Shown: positions 26,135 through 36,547, numbered from the stretch's first letter. The stretch is DNA of 58,973 bases from Pedobacter cryoconitis (GCA_019352875.1 JAAAFW010000005.1:30302-89274); one strand, 5' to 3'. Notes: generated by a model from the letters alone, not told the origin. Made by a program: numbers and translations.

Positions 26135-26830
26135 TTAATCCCTGTTTCTTCCGAAAAGCATTGCTGCGTAGTATAATAGATTTGCCAAAGCACCAAGCGC
26201 TGCTACAACGTAGGTCATCGCTGCCCACCAAAGGGCATCTTTAGCCTGAGCATTTTCCTGTTGTGTCTGCATAATGCCGTAATTATTTTTAAGCCAGTTT
26301 AATGCCCTGTTACTGGCATCAAACTCCACAGGAAGCGTAATAAAACTGAAAATAGTAATTAAAGCAAGGCCTAAGACTCCGATTGCCAAAACTACCGGGT
26401 TCCCGGTAAAACCTATGAGCAACACACCTATAATCAACACCCACTGCAATAAATTCGACGATATACTCACCACTGGCACCATAGTAGAACGTAATTGCAA
26501 CCAGCGATAAGCAGTAGCATGCTGAACAGCGTGACCACATTCATGCGCCGCAACTGCCGCAGCAGCAATACTGCGTCCATGATAGACATCAGTACTTAAA
26601 TTAACAGTCTTATCTGCAGGATTATAATGGTCTGTAAGTTGTCCCTCAACACTGATCACACTGACATCATAAACACCATTATCTCTGAGCATTTTCTCTG
26701 CTACTTCTTTACCGGAAATGCCCGAACTTAGCTGAATTTCAGCATATTTAGCAAACTTATTTCTAAATTTCCATTGTACAAACATGCTGATCAGCAGCAT
26801 CGGAATAATCAAAATCAAATAGGCTTCCAT
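26135..26830 (-). CDS. Zinc metallopeptidase, membrane-bound (YugP-like)
   Basis: A 231-residue membrane protein. N-terminal helix about 2-20, then a cytosolic or periplasmic zinc site HECGH (96-100) in AAAVAAHECGHAVQHATAYR, then two hydrophobic helices about 120-165 (WVLIIGVLLIGFTGNPVVLA and GLALITIFSFITLPVEFDAS) and a C-terminal helix. This matches the putative neutral zinc metallopeptidase family (DUF2268-like/YugP). The substrate is unknown. The third ligand is likely the Glu in LPVEFDAS. Standalone gene, convergent with apaG. Confidence 0.88.
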   Translation of the reverse strand: MEAYLILIIPMLLISMFVQWKFRNKFAKYAEIQLSSGISGKEVAEKMLRDNGVYDVSVISVEGQLTDHYNPADKTVNLSTDVYHGRSIAAAAVAAHECGHAVQHATAYRWLQLRSTMVPVVSISSNLLQWVLIIGVLLIGFTGNPVVLAIGVLGLALITIFSFITLPVEFDASNRALNWLKNNYGIMQTQQENAQAKDALWWAAMTYVVAALGALANLLYYAAMLFGRNRD

Positions 26831-26964
26831 CTTTTTATTTAGTGCTTTAAATGCTAATCAAAAACTGTACCTATAATAAACGAAGCTTAGATTTTTTAAA
26901 AGCCTTTTACTAACTTATTTGTGAAAACAAATTTAAATACAGATTTTTGATAAAAATATTAGCA

Positions 26965-28287
26965 ATGGATATTCTCATTATAGCCTTACTCGCCGCTGTC
27001 CTTCTCGTTTTATTCTTCCTGCTTTTTAAAAAAGCCCCTGCCGATAACCATACCACTGGAATGCTCGAACTTAAAGAACAGGAACATCAAAAAACTTTGA
27101 GTTTTTATCAGGATGAAAAGCAAAAACTGGAAGATGAAATTAATGACTTGAGATTAGGCTATATGGCCGAAAGAAGTCGTGCAGTAAAGGCAGAAGAGAT
27201 GCTCAGCGCCCAACTGGATAAACAGCAGGAACAACAAAAATATATCCTGGAACTGCAGGAGAAATTCAAATTGGAATTTGAACAGGTGGCCAGTAGAATC
27301 CTCGAAGAAAAAACAATTCGTTTCAATGCCCATAATCAGGCTAGTATGGATCTTATTTTAAGCCCGTTAAAGCAAAATATAAAGGCTTTTGAGGAAAAGG
27401 TAGATAAGGTATACAAAGCAGAATCAGATGAGCGGAATATACTAAAGGGCGTCATCTCGCAACTCATGGATCAAAGTAAACAAATACAGGAGGATGCTAC
27501 CAATCTGACCAGAGCTTTAAAAGGCGACCAGAAAAAACAGGGGAACTGGGGAGAAGTTATTTTAGAGCGCGTACTGGAACGATCCGGCCTGGTAAGGGAT
27601 TCCGAGTACCGGATTCAGTCTAGCTTCGTCACAGCGACTGGAAATAGGGTACAACCCGATGTTATCATCGATCTTCCTGAAGACAAACATATCGTAGTGG
27701 ATGCAAAAGTATCCCTTGTTGCTTACGAGAAATATGCCAGCTCAGAGACCGAAGAAGAAAAAGAATTATATATAAGACAGCATCTGCAATCCCTGCGTAA
27801 TCATATTCAGGAACTAAGCGGGAAAAATTATCAGGCTTTATATCAAATCAATTCACCAGATTTTGTATTGCTTTTTCTGCCTATAGAATCTTCTTTCGGA
27901 TTGGCCGTGCAGAAGGATGCCGAATTATTCAGCTATGCCTGGGACCGCAAAGTTGTAATCGTAAGTCCCACCACTTTACTTGCAACGCTTAGAACTGTTT
28001 CCAGTATATGGAAACAAGAAAGACAAAATCGCAACGTACTGGAAATAGCACGTTTAAGTGGCAGTCTGTATGATAAGTTTGTCGGGTTCCTTACGGATAT
28101 GGAGAGTATAGGCCGCAATATCAGACAGAGCCACGAAGCTTATGATAAGGCTATGAATAAGCTAAGTAATGGTGCAGGAAATTTAGCAAATACTGCCGAT
28201 AAAATTAAAAAGCTGGGTGCAAAAACAACGAAACAGATTGATCGTAAATTTTTGGACCCAGCCTTAACTGATCCGGATATTTTATAA
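26965..28287 (+). CDS. rmuC: DNA recombination protein RmuC
   Basis: A 440-residue protein: N-terminal membrane helix about 3-21 (IIALLAAVLLVLFFLLF), a coiled coil about 30-190, then the RmuC nuclease-like core about 195-400 (KKQGNWGEVILERVLERSGL, QPDVIIDLPEDKHIVVDAKV, RQHLQSLRNHIQELSGKNYQ). RmuC limits inversions at short inverted repeats and belongs to the PD-(D/E)xK-like group; the conserved Asp-x-Lys appears in VVDAKVS. I start at the ATG at 26965; a TTG at 26947 would add six residues ahead of the membrane helix without support. Confidence 0.93.
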   Translation: MDILIIALLAAVLLVLFFLLFKKAPADNHTTGMLELKEQEHQKTLSFYQDEKQKLEDEINDLRLGYMAERSRAVKAEEMLSAQLDKQQEQQKYILELQEKFKLEFEQVASRILEEKTIRFNAHNQASMDLILSPLKQNIKAFEEKVDKVYKAESDERNILKGVISQLMDQSKQIQEDATNLTRALKGDQKKQGNWGEVILERVLERSGLVRDSEYRIQSSFVTATGNRVQPDVIIDLPEDKHIVVDAKVSLVAYEKYASSETEEEKELYIRQHLQSLRNHIQELSGKNYQALYQINSPDFVLLFLPIESSFGLAVQKDAELFSYAWDRKVVIVSPTTLLATLRTVSSIWKQERQNRNVLEIARLSGSLYDKFVGFLTDMESIGRNIRQSHEAYDKAMNKLSNGAGNLANTADKIKKLGAKTTKQIDRKFLDPALTDPDIL

Positions 28288-28305
28288 CCGGATCATTCTT
28301 TTTTT
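28269..28305 (+). terminator. Intrinsic terminator overlapping the rmuC stop
   Basis: TGATCCGG (28269-28276) pairs with CCGGATCA (28288-28295), followed by a long T-run. The left arm encodes the last rmuC codons and the stop (28285-28287) sits in the loop. The T-run reaches the end of the convergent thiL gene. Confidence 0.85.
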
Positions 28306-29345
28306 TATTTTTTGAAGGCGCTCCAGCCTTGTGCTTTCAATTCATGCACGACATTAGATTTAGACACCATTCTGCAGCCAGAAGGCTGATCGGTGATGTG
28401 CCCGATGATAGAGATATCCACGTCGTGTTTCAAGCGGTCATAATCGGCCTGTTTAATGGTAAATAATAACTCGTAATCTTCACCACCATTTAAAGCACAG
28501 ACAGTTGGATCAATTCCCAGCTCACGCGCAGTCTCATAAGTCATCGGATCAATCGGTATCTTCTCTTCGTAGATTGTGCAACCTTTTTCTGACTGTTTAC
28601 AGATGTGCATCAGTTCGGAAGCAAGCCCGTCAGAAACATCAATCATAGATGTCGGAACAATTTTCATTTGAGCCAGCAGATCTACGATATCTCTTCTTCC
28701 CTCTGGTTTCAACTGTCTTTCGATGATATAATCCTTTCCTTCCAGATCTGGCTGAATTTTAGGATTTTCCAGGAAAATCTGCTTTTCACGTTCGAGAATC
28801 TGAAGCCCTACATAAGCACCGCCAAGATCACCAGATACACAAATCAGATCGCCCTCGTTAGCACCATTACGGTAAACTACGTCTGCTGCTGCGGCATATC
28901 CAATGCTGGTTACGCTAATAACCAAACCCTGCTTACTGCTGGAAGTATCTCCACCAATCAAATCAATATTAAACTGATTACAAGCTAGTTCCACACCTTT
29001 ATAAATCTCTTCAACTGCTTCCAGAGGAAACTTGCTTGACAGACCAATAGAGAAAGTAATCTGGGATGCGATACCATTCATAGCATAAATATCGCTTAGA
29101 TTAACTTGAACAGCCTTATAGCCTAAATGCATTAAAGGCACGTAAGCCAGATCAAAATGTACCCCTTCAAGTAGCAGATCAGTAGAGATCAATACTTGTT
29201 TATCCGGAGAATTCAATACAGCTGCATCATCGCCGATACCTTTCACGCTAGTCTGGTGTCTGATCTTAAAATTACTGGTCAGATGATCAATTAAACCAAA
29301 TTCACCAAGCTCAGCCAGATCAGTGCGTTCTTTATTTTCAAACAT
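28305..29345 (-). CDS. thiL: Thiamine-monophosphate kinase
   Basis: A 346-residue ATP-dependent kinase of the PurM/ThiL fold that phosphorylates TMP to thiamine pyrophosphate. Seen: LAELGEFGLIDHL near 9, SVKGIGDDAAVL near 34 (Asp-Asp metal ligands), STDLLLEGVHFDL near 54, SDIYAMNG near 84, GGDTSSS near 125 and SMIDVSDGLASEL near 224. The normal length is about 325-345. It follows nadA by 33 bases on the same strand, so the two may be co-transcribed; no other thiamine genes are nearby. Confidence 0.95.
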   Translation of the reverse strand: MFENKERTDLAELGEFGLIDHLTSNFKIRHQTSVKGIGDDAAVLNSPDKQVLISTDLLLEGVHFDLAYVPLMHLGYKAVQVNLSDIYAMNGIASQITFSIGLSSKFPLEAVEEIYKGVELACNQFNIDLIGGDTSSSKQGLVISVTSIGYAAAADVVYRNGANEGDLICVSGDLGGAYVGLQILEREKQIFLENPKIQPDLEGKDYIIERQLKPEGRRDIVDLLAQMKIVPTSMIDVSDGLASELMHICKQSEKGCTIYEEKIPIDPMTYETARELGIDPTVCALNGGEDYELLFTIKQADYDRLKHDVDISIIGHITDQPSGCRMVSKSNVVHELKAQGWSAFKK

Positions 29346-29378
29346 ATTATTTTTATAAAAAAACTATAATTCAAGGTT

Positions 29379-30371
29379 TTACAAACCTAGTTTAGCCGAA
29401 ATATCCAGCATTCTTTCTATCGGTTTACGCGCTTCCCTGATAATATTTTCAGGTACTGTTACCTCAGGTAAACCATTTTTTATACACAGGTATAATTTCT
29501 CCAGCGTATTTCTTTTCATGTACGGACAATCGTTGCAGGCACAATTATTATTCGGTGGTGCAGGAATAAAGGTTTTACCGGGGTTGGCTTTCTCCATCTG
29601 GTGGATAATACCGCTTTCGGTCGCTACGATAAACTCTTTAGCATCACTTTTTGTCGAATAATTCAACAATCCTGTAGTTGAACCAATATAATCCGCCATT
29701 TCCAGGACACTTTCCTCACATTCCGGATGCGCAATAAATTTCGCTTCCGGATGGCGGGCTTTCAGCTTCGTAATTTTCTCTCTGGAGAAGATCTCGTGTA
29801 CCATACACGCACCATTCCAGAGTACCAAATCACGGCCTGTTTTTTTAGCCACCCAGGCACCCAGATTTTTATCAGGACCAAAAATAATCTTCTGATCTTT
29901 TGGTAAACTTTCCACAATTTGAACGGCATTTGTGGAGGTGCAGACAATATCACTCATTGCCTTTAATTCCGCAGTACAATTCACATAAGTGATCACCAGA
30001 TGATCCGGATATTTCTCTTTAAACTTTTTAAACAAATGTGGAGGACAGCTGTCGGCCAGTGAACAACCTGCCTTAATGTCAGGTAATAAAACTTTCTTTT
30101 CGGGCGACAAAATCTTCGCAGTTTCTGCCATAAAATGTACGCCGGCAAAAACTATGACATCCGCATCAGTTCTGGCAGCTTCCTGAGAAAGGCCTAAACT
30201 ATCTCCAATATAATCCGCAACATCCTGAATATCAGGCTCTTGATAGTAATGCGCTAAAATGATAGCATTTTTCTCTTTTTTCAGTTTTTCAATTTCTGCA
30301 AAAAGATCAAGTGTTGGGTCGATACTTTCTTCTACAAATCCTCTTCGGTTTAATTCTTCTAAGGTATCCAT
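29379..30371 (-). CDS. nadA: Quinolinate synthase A
   Basis: A 330-residue iron-sulfur enzyme that condenses iminoaspartate (made by NadB) with dihydroxyacetone phosphate to quinolinate. Three pseudo-repeats and the [4Fe-4S] cysteines can be seen: Cys103 in [10 protein letters not shown], Cys189 in [10 protein letters not shown] and Cys282 in [27 protein letters not shown] near 42 is the family signature. I start at the ATG at 30371; a TTG two codons earlier is possible but needless. Divergent from nadB across a 398-base spacer. No nadC is present in the window. Confidence 0.96.
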   Translation of the reverse strand: MDTLEELNRRGFVEESIDPTLDLFAEIEKLKKEKNAIILAHYYQEPDIQDVADYIGDSLGLSQEAARTDADVIVFAGVHFMAETAKILSPEKKVLLPDIKAGCSLADSCPPHLFKKFKEKYPDHLVITYVNCTAELKAMSDIVCTSTNAVQIVESLPKDQKIIFGPDKNLGAWVAKKTGRDLVLWNGACMVHEIFSREKITKLKARHPEAKFIAHPECEESVLEMADYIGSTTGLLNYSTKSDAKEFIVATESGIIHQMEKANPGKTFIPAPPNNNCACNDCPYMKRNTLEKLYLCIKNGLPEVTVPENIIREARKPIERMLDISAKLGL

Positions 30372-30769
30372 TTTCAACGTTTCAATAATTAATAATTATT
30401 TAATATAAATAGACTTCTATTGTTTATTAGTGTGTTAGTAATGTTTGTAACTCCCTCTTTATAATTCGTTAAATTGACTTGTTCAGGTTTTATCCACAAA
30501 AAAGGTTAATTCTTTTCACAAATATCCGCTGATTTACAACCTTATAATTTTTAGAATTAAAACTTATCCATATCTGGATGTTTATTAATATAGGTGTGGG
30601 AAAAAGTTAATAACTCCTGCAAAGTTGCTCAAAAATAACTTAAAATATTGTGTCTAATTCTCATTTTAGCTTAGCTTTAAACATTCTTAAATAGTTCCTC
30701 TATTTCTATCGACAAGTAATTAACATTTTTTTAACGTTGTTAACAAGAGGGCTGAATTTGCATATTTTA
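30372..30769. other. AT-rich nadA-nadB spacer with DnaA-box-like sequences
   Basis: 398 bases without a gene. One perfect DnaA box (TTATCCACA, 30490-30498), one with a single mismatch (TTATCCATA, 30564-30572) and TTTCCCACA on the minus strand (30595-30603, two mismatches). A very AT-rich segment lies near 30385-30412, a small inverted repeat ATCCA/TGGAT near 30567-30580, and GTTAACAAC-type palindromes near 30731-30746. It must also hold both nad promoters, but no clean TTG-N19-TAnnTTTG is seen; TGAATTTG at 30753-30760 is the nearest nadB -7. No NadR or NrtR operator recognised. Origin function is speculative. Confidence 0.4.
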
Positions 30770-32356
30770 ATGAGAAAAGTTGATTTTTTAGTGATTGGAT
30801 CGGGTATAGCGGGGTTGAGCTTCGCTTTAAAGGCCGCGAAACATGGAAAAGTTTTGATTGTAACTAAATCAAACGAGGATGAATCCAATACCAAATATGC
30901 GCAGGGCGGAGTTGCGGTAGTTGTTAACAAAGATGACTCATTTGATAAACATATTGAGGATACGCTGATTGCCGGTGACGGTTTATGCGATCCGAAAATC
31001 GTGGAAATCGTCGTGAAAGAGGGGCCCCAGCGCATCCAGGAGATCATTGATTACGGAATTAATTTTGACAAGGATCAATCGGGTGTTTATGACCTTGCGA
31101 AAGAAGGTGGTCATTCGGCACATCGTGTATTACATTATAAAGATGTAACAGGCTACGAAATTGAGAGTGTTTTATTGCGCCAGATTCATGAGAATCCGAA
31201 CATAGAGATATTAACACATTACTTCTGTTTAGAGTTAATTACCCAACATCACCTCGGAGAGTTTGTTGACAAAAGCAGTAAAGTTATTAACTGTTTTGGT
31301 ATATATGCCTTTAACACAGAGCTTAATGATGTGGAAAAGATCTTAGCAAAGGTCACTGTAATGGCTTCCGGCGGAGCTGGACACGTCTATTCAAGCACCA
31401 CAAATCCCGTTATTGCGACCGGCGACGGAATGGCAATGGTGTACCGCGCGAAGGGTAAATTGAGGAATATGGAGTTCATTCAGTTCCATCCGACGGCTCT
31501 TTACAACCCTGGGGAGTATCCTTCCTTTTTAATTTCCGAGGCTGTAAGAGGCTTTGGAGGTGTCCTAAAGAGGAAGAATGGGGAGGAATTTATGTTGGAA
31601 TATGACCCCAGGGGCTCTCTGGCGTCAAGAGATATCGTAGCCCGCGCAATTGATTCAGAAATGAAAAAATCGGGAGAAGACTTCGTTTATCTGGATATAA
31701 GACATCGTAATAAGGCTGACATTTTGACACATTTTCCTAATATTTATGCGAAGTGTTTATCAATTGGGATAGACATGACTAAAGATATGATTCCGGTTAC
31801 CCCGGCTGCACATTATATGTGTGGTGGAATTTTAGTGGATGAAAACGGAAGGTCCACCATTCAGAATTTATATGCTTGTGGTGAATGTTCTTCTACAGGT
31901 TTACATGGCGCTAACCGTCTCGCTTCGAATTCACTTTTGGAAGCTCCGGTTTTTGCGCACCGGATTTATCTGGACGCTATAGCTAATTTCGATAAACATG
32001 AGATCCCGGATAATATCCCTGAATGGGATGACGATGGGGTAGTCCAGTCGGATGAAGATATTCTGGTAACCCATAATCTTAGGGAAACCCAAAAGCTGAT
32101 GAGCGATTATGTAGGTATAGTACGTTCCGACTTCCGTTTGGATCGGGCTATGCGCAGGTTATTTTTGTTACACGAAGAAACCGAAGCCTTTTACAAAGCA
32201 AACAAAGTTTCCGTAAAACTCTGTGAATTGCGCAATGTGATTCAGAATGCATTCGTTGTAATTAAAGCCGCGAAGGCTAGAAAAGAGAGTAGGGGCCTGC
32301 ATTTCACAACAGATTATCCGCAGCATGCAGCTGAAATATCGGATACAATTTTTTAA
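30770..32356 (+). CDS. nadB: L-aspartate oxidase
   Basis: A 528-residue FAD flavoprotein that oxidises aspartate to iminoaspartate, the first step of de novo NAD synthesis. N-terminal dinucleotide fold VIGSGIAGLSFALKA (about 8-22), KYAQGGVAVV near 44, GGHSAHRVLHYKDVTG near 110, FIQFHPTALY near 232 and the FAD/substrate region HYMCGGILVDENGR near 345 and STGLHGANRLASNSLLEA near 375. The succinate dehydrogenase-like family has a C-terminal helical domain, seen about 420-500. I start at the ATG at 30770; a TTG at 30737 would add 11 unconserved residues. A gamma-carbonic anhydrase gene follows after 27 bases. Confidence 0.96.
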   Translation: MRKVDFLVIGSGIAGLSFALKAAKHGKVLIVTKSNEDESNTKYAQGGVAVVVNKDDSFDKHIEDTLIAGDGLCDPKIVEIVVKEGPQRIQEIIDYGINFDKDQSGVYDLAKEGGHSAHRVLHYKDVTGYEIESVLLRQIHENPNIEILTHYFCLELITQHHLGEFVDKSSKVINCFGIYAFNTELNDVEKILAKVTVMASGGAGHVYSSTTNPVIATGDGMAMVYRAKGKLRNMEFIQFHPTALYNPGEYPSFLISEAVRGFGGVLKRKNGEEFMLEYDPRGSLASRDIVARAIDSEMKKSGEDFVYLDIRHRNKADILTHFPNIYAKCLSIGIDMTKDMIPVTPAAHYMCGGILVDENGRSTIQNLYACGECSSTGLHGANRLASNSLLEAPVFAHRIYLDAIANFDKHEIPDNIPEWDDDGVVQSDEDILVTHNLRETQKLMSDYVGIVRSDFRLDRAMRRLFLLHEETEAFYKANKVSVKLCELRNVIQNAFVVIKAAKARKESRGLHFTTDYPQHAAEISDTIF

Positions 32357-32383
32357 TATTTTTTATCCGGTTAATTTATAAAT

Positions 32384-32896
32384 ATGGCGGTTATACTACC
32401 TGTTTTAGGTCAGCATCCTGAGTGGGGAGCGGACTGTTTTATCGCACCAAATGCAACGATAGTTGGTGCAGTCCGAATGGGTTTTGGATGTTCAGTTTGG
32501 TTTAATGCCGTTATTCGTGGAGACGTAAACTCTATTACCATAGGTAACGAAAGTAATATACAGGACGGTGCAGTAATTCACGCTACCTACCAAAAAGCAG
32601 CCACAGTAATTGGTAACCGTGTATCTGTAGGACATAACGCAATTGTACATGGCTGTACTTTGAAGGATCATATCCTGGTAGGTATGGGTGCTATTATAAT
32701 GGATGATGCTGTAGTCGAGGACTATTGTATTATTGCTGCAGGAAGCGTGGTTTTGAGTGGTATGCTGTGCGAAAGTGGCTATTTGTATGCCGGTACTCCT
32801 GCAAAAAAAATAAAGCCCGTTACTGAGGAGCAACGAGCTTTATTAAATCAGCTTCCAGATAATTATATACTTTATTCCAGCTGGTTTAAGAGCTAA
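32384..32896 (+). CDS. Gamma-carbonic anhydrase family protein
   Basis: A 170-residue left-handed beta-helix trimer of the gamma-CA/YrdA/PaaY group. Hexapeptide repeats are visible through about 15-140 (SVWFNAVIRGDVNSITIG, NIQDGAVIHATY). The three metal ligands are His66 (VIHATY), His84 and His89 (VGHNAIVHG). Activity as a carbonic anhydrase is not guaranteed; many members are of unknown substrate. Probably co-transcribed with nadB; its last bases overlap the convergent lipoprotein gene by 4. Confidence 0.92.
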   Translation: MAVILPVLGQHPEWGADCFIAPNATIVGAVRMGFGCSVWFNAVIRGDVNSITIGNESNIQDGAVIHATYQKAATVIGNRVSVGHNAIVHGCTLKDHILVGMGAIIMDDAVVEDYCIIAAGSVVLSGMLCESGYLYAGTPAKKIKPVTEEQRALLNQLPDNYILYSSWFKS

Positions 32897-34527
32897 TTTT
32901 CTTTGGGCAGGGTGATTGTTTCATTCCTGTCCCAATTTGCTCTTATACTTAGTTCTTTTGGCTCGTGGAAGATCTTTTCCGGGTATATTCCCTTCTTGTA
33001 ACTACCAGTATCCCATTTGCCATTCTTATTTGTATCGTACACTATCCGAATAAAATATTTTCCGGCCCGGTAGTTTGTAAAACTCACGGTGGTGTCCTGA
33101 TTTACAGTTAGCCTGGAAACAACATTTTTGTTCTCATTCGTAATCTCAAGCAAATATTGTTTGTTTGGTTCGGGAGTTAGAATTTTTACTTTCAAGGTCC
33201 CGTAGTCGTCTTTTTTAGCGAGCTCAAACTTCTTGGTAAAAACCTTGCTTCTTGTATCAAAGCCCGAAGCAAATGCACCGGTGTCTGCTTTAATCTCATA
33301 AATTCTTCCTGCCCTCCAGGGATAGATAAATTTGTAAGCCAGGAAATTTGAGCTGTCCTTTTCCAGTTTGAAATCAGTTTTTTTAACTGAATCTTCTGTT
33401 AAAGTTATTCTTGATGGATTCACAGACTCTATCGGGAATCCGAAATTAAACACCAGCGGATGATTAGGGTTAAGGAGGTTACCTTCCAGATTATCTGCGG
33501 CGATCAGATTGCGTGTATAGGTTTCCCTTTTTCCCCGGTTGAGTTTAATAGTCTGCAGCAGCTGTCCGCCATTTGTAATGCTAACTTTTGTGGAGTCAAA
33601 ACTCAGATCCGCTAACCATACTTTAACAGAATCTCCCGTACTACTGAATTTGTATTTTTTAGTAGCATCCAAATTGGCGGGCTCGATGACGGTTATGCCC
33701 GGACGATCCAGTTCCTGATTAAAATTCATGGTAATTGTACCGTCTGTATTTAAACGGCGGTCTACGACACGGAATGTTTCTGCAGTTTCTTTGAACACCA
33801 GCATATTTACCTGCTGTGTATCTTTGGTGAGAACGATGGGATCTTTTACAAATCCAACCTCATCGGTACTCTGCTGGTAGATTTTGTCACTGCTCTGCTC
33901 TTTCAGCGCATACATATGATATTTTCCTTCCCGCAGATTCGATATTTTATAATTTCCACTGCTATCGGTCAATGCATATATAGAGGCTTTCTTTTTTTCG
34001 AACAGCGTATCTCTGCCGAATGGAATTAGAATAGCTGCAGCTTCGATTTCAGGTTTACCTGTTTGTGCGTTCCTGATATTTCCCGATATGGTTAAGGAGT
34101 CGAGTTGGGGACCAGTAGAGAAAACATAGCTAAAATTTTTGAGCGCATTTCCTTCATTTACATCTACAATTGATTTACCGAAGTTTAAGGTGTAGGTAGT
34201 ATTTGCTTCTAATGTATCAGTAAATTCTATTTCCAGTGTTTTGCCTTTGACCCGTAGGGTAGGGAGGACTTCTACATCGGGAGAAATAGAAAATTGTTTG
34301 AACTGATCGTTTAGCTTGAAATATTCGTCAAATGTAATGACCACTTTTTTGGCGGCGAAATTACGTGTCAGATTTTCGGGCAGCATGTTCAGCACTTTTG
34401 GTGGGATGGAATCTTTTGGGCCTCCTTGCGGGCCCGGTCCGATGCTCGCACAGGACACCATCAGCGAGATTGCCAAAACAAGGCAACATAAACTCATGGC
34501 GAAAGATAGTAGTCTGTTTTCAGTCAT
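32893..34527 (-). CDS. Ig-like (Big_5) domain lipoprotein
   Basis: A 544-residue lipoprotein; signal peptide ending in LMVSC (Cys26), followed by a Gly/Pro-rich linker. The next region is a bacterial Ig-like domain of the SbsA/Big_5 type about 40-135 (PPKVLNMLPENLTRNFAAKK, TFDEYFKLNDQF, LEANTTYTLNFGKSI). Later parts are repeated beta-sandwich segments, including a carboxypeptidase-like stretch near 165-215 (YALTDSSGNYKISNLREGKY) and a C-terminal EF-hand-like YDTNKNGKWDTG near 497. It is a widely conserved Bacteroidota surface or outer-membrane lipoprotein of unknown function. Confidence 0.85.
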   Translation of the reverse strand: MTENRLLSFAMSLCCLVLAISLMVSCASIGPGPQGGPKDSIPPKVLNMLPENLTRNFAAKKVVITFDEYFKLNDQFKQFSISPDVEVLPTLRVKGKTLEIEFTDTLEANTTYTLNFGKSIVDVNEGNALKNFSYVFSTGPQLDSLTISGNIRNAQTGKPEIEAAAILIPFGRDTLFEKKKASIYALTDSSGNYKISNLREGKYHMYALKEQSSDKIYQQSTDEVGFVKDPIVLTKDTQQVNMLVFKETAETFRVVDRRLNTDGTITMNFNQELDRPGITVIEPANLDATKKYKFSSTGDSVKVWLADLSFDSTKVSITNGGQLLQTIKLNRGKRETYTRNLIAADNLEGNLLNPNHPLVFNFGFPIESVNPSRITLTEDSVKKTDFKLEKDSSNFLAYKFIYPWRAGRIYEIKADTGAFASGFDTRSKVFTKKFELAKKDDYGTLKVKILTPEPNKQYLLEITNENKNVVSRLTVNQDTTVSFTNYRAGKYFIRIVYDTNKNGKWDTGSYKKGIYPEKIFHEPKELSIRANWDRNETITLPKEN

Positions 34528-34583
34528 TTACAGGCGATATAAGGGATTCACAGATGTTTTTAATGAATATATCTTGAAGATTT

Positions 34584-34622
34584 AAAAAATGGCTCAGATA
34601 GCTTTAAAATGAGCCGTTTTTT
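34584..34622. terminator. Intrinsic terminator downstream of mnmG
   Basis: GGCTCA (34591-34596) pairs with TGAGCC (34610-34615), extended by a T:G pair and A-run/T-run arms on both sides, so it functions in either direction. It ends the mnmG transcript (minus strand). Confidence 0.85.
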
Positions 34623-34670
34623 AAGGTGATAATTTTTTATTTAAAATGTTGATTTACAGATAATTAGTTA

Positions 34671-36533
34671 TTATTTACTGATATGTACCATCAAAACTGA
34701 TATATCGGAAGGCGAAACCCCCGAGATTCTCGAAGCCTGACCCAATGTACGGGGTTTGATCTTCAATAATTTCTCTCTGGCTTCTTTTGAAAGCGATCCA
34801 AGCTGACTATAATCAAAATCAGGATTGATATCCTTGTCTTCCATTTTCTGCATCTTATTAACAATTTCCTGTTCTTTCTGGAAATAGCTTTCGTATTTAA
34901 TTTTAATTTCCGCCTGCTCTATTGTTTCCTGTGAATACTGGACAAGCTTTTCATCAAATGCTAAACTTACCTGGCGGACGTCATTAATGTTTACCTGTGG
35001 CCGGCTCAGCACATTAAAGATTTTTACATTTTGAGTTAAGGGACTCGAGTTTACACTTTCCAGCATTGCATTAGCTTCGGCCATTTCGATACCTTGTTTT
35101 CTCGTAAACGCAACAATTTCATCAGAGTCTGCAACTTTACGTTTTACTGCTTCAATTCTTTCCTCGCTGATCAATCCTAATTCGTAACCGATAGGGGAGA
35201 GACGGATATCTGCATTATCCTGACGTAACAGTAAACGGTGTTCGGCTCTGGATGTAAACATACGGTAAGGTTCTTCGGTTCCTTTAGTAACCAAATCATC
35301 AATGAGAACACCTATATAAGATTCGCTGCGTTTCATAATCAGTTCATGTTTTTCATGAACTTGCTGATGAGCATTAATTCCGGCAATGAAACCCTGGCTG
35401 GCTGCTTCCTCATATCCAGTTGTTCCATTTATTTGTCCTGCAAAATATAAATGACTGACTTTTTTCGTTTCCAGAGTTGATGACAGCTGGGTAGGTGGAA
35501 AGTAATCGTATTCAATCGCATAACCTGGTCTGAACATTTTTGCATTTTCAAATCCTGGAATTTGAATTAGTGCACGATATTGCACATCTTCAGGAAGCGA
35601 GGTAGAGAATCCGTTTACGTAGATTTCACAAGTATCCCAACCTTCAGGCTCTACAAAGATCTGATGACGGTCACGCTCAGCAAAACGATTAATTTTATCT
35701 TCTATTGATGGGCAGTATCTCGGGCCCAGCCCTTTGATTCTACCAGTAAACATCGGAGATTTTTCGAAACCTTCTTTTAACGTTTCATGTACTTTACTGT
35801 TTGTATAAGTAATCCAGCAGCAGCGCTGGTCTTTCGGACGCGCTATATCTGTATACGAAAAACGCCCTGGATTTTCATCTCCCCATTGTTCTTCCATTAA
35901 GGAATAATTTAGAGAACGACCATCAACACGGGGTGGGGTACCTGTTTTCATCCGGCCAGCCTCAAATCCGATCGAAGTTAGTTGTTCGGTTAGTCCAGTC
36001 GCTGCTTTTTCGCCGGTTCTTCCACCACCGAATTTTTTCTCACCTATATGAATTGTACCATTAAGAAAGGTACCATTAGTTAATACGACGGCCTTAGCTC
36101 TGATCTCAGAACCAATAGAAGTTTTAACTCCTTTGACTTGATCATTCTCAATAATCAAGCTACTCACCATGTCTTGCCAGAAGTCTACATTTGGTGTGCG
36201 TTCTAAAGCAAGACGCCATTCTTCGGCAAAACGTTTTCTGTCATTTTGCGCTCGCGGACTCCACATAGCCGGACCTTTAGAAAGGTTGAGCATACGGAAC
36301 TGCAGCGTCGTTTTATCTGCAATAATTCCGGAGTATCCACCCATCGCATCGATCTCACGAACAATCTGTCCTTTGGCTACACCACCCATTGCTGGATTGC
36401 AACTCATCTGTGCGATGGTCTCCATATTCATCGTAATTAGCAATACTGAAGATCCCAGATTTGCTGCTGCTGCTGCTGCCTCGCATCCTGCGTGTCCGGC
36501 ACCAACTACAATTACATCATATTCTTTAAACAT
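34671..36533 (-). CDS. mnmG: tRNA uridine-5-carboxymethylaminomethyl synthesis enzyme MnmG (GidA)
   Basis: A 620-residue FAD protein that with MnmE modifies U34 of tRNAs. N-terminal dinucleotide fold [20 protein letters not shown] (about 7-26), [17 protein letters not shown] near 40, [20 protein letters not shown] near 155, TGTPPRVDG near 203, YCPSIEDKI near 270 and the C-terminal helical MnmE-binding region (MLVHISK end). I start at the ATG at 36533; the frame continues upstream through the two parS-like sites, but the 23 extra residues are not conserved in the family. Its leader holds those two sites, fitting the classical location of gidA near the origin. Confidence 0.96.
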   Translation of the reverse strand: MFKEYDVIVVGAGHAGCEAAAAAANLGSSVLLITMNMETIAQMSCNPAMGGVAKGQIVREIDAMGGYSGIIADKTTLQFRMLNLSKGPAMWSPRAQNDRKRFAEEWRLALERTPNVDFWQDMVSSLIIENDQVKGVKTSIGSEIRAKAVVLTNGTFLNGTIHIGEKKFGGGRTGEKAATGLTEQLTSIGFEAGRMKTGTPPRVDGRSLNYSLMEEQWGDENPGRFSYTDIARPKDQRCCWITYTNSKVHETLKEGFEKSPMFTGRIKGLGPRYCPSIEDKINRFAERDRHQIFVEPEGWDTCEIYVNGFSTSLPEDVQYRALIQIPGFENAKMFRPGYAIEYDYFPPTQLSSTLETKKVSHLYFAGQINGTTGYEEAASQGFIAGINAHQQVHEKHELIMKRSESYIGVLIDDLVTKGTEEPYRMFTSRAEHRLLLRQDNADIRLSPIGYELGLISEERIEAVKRKVADSDEIVAFTRKQGIEMAEANAMLESVNSSPLTQNVKIFNVLSRPQVNINDVRQVSLAFDEKLVQYSQETIEQAEIKIKYESYFQKEQEIVNKMQKMEDKDINPDFDYSQLGSLSKEAREKLLKIKPRTLGQASRISGVSPSDISVLMVHISK

Positions 36534-36547
36534 CTTTTTATGTGTTA

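Noticed and set aside
28605..28988. 127-codon plus-strand frame inside thiL
   Set aside because: Antisense shadow of a well-supported enzyme gene.
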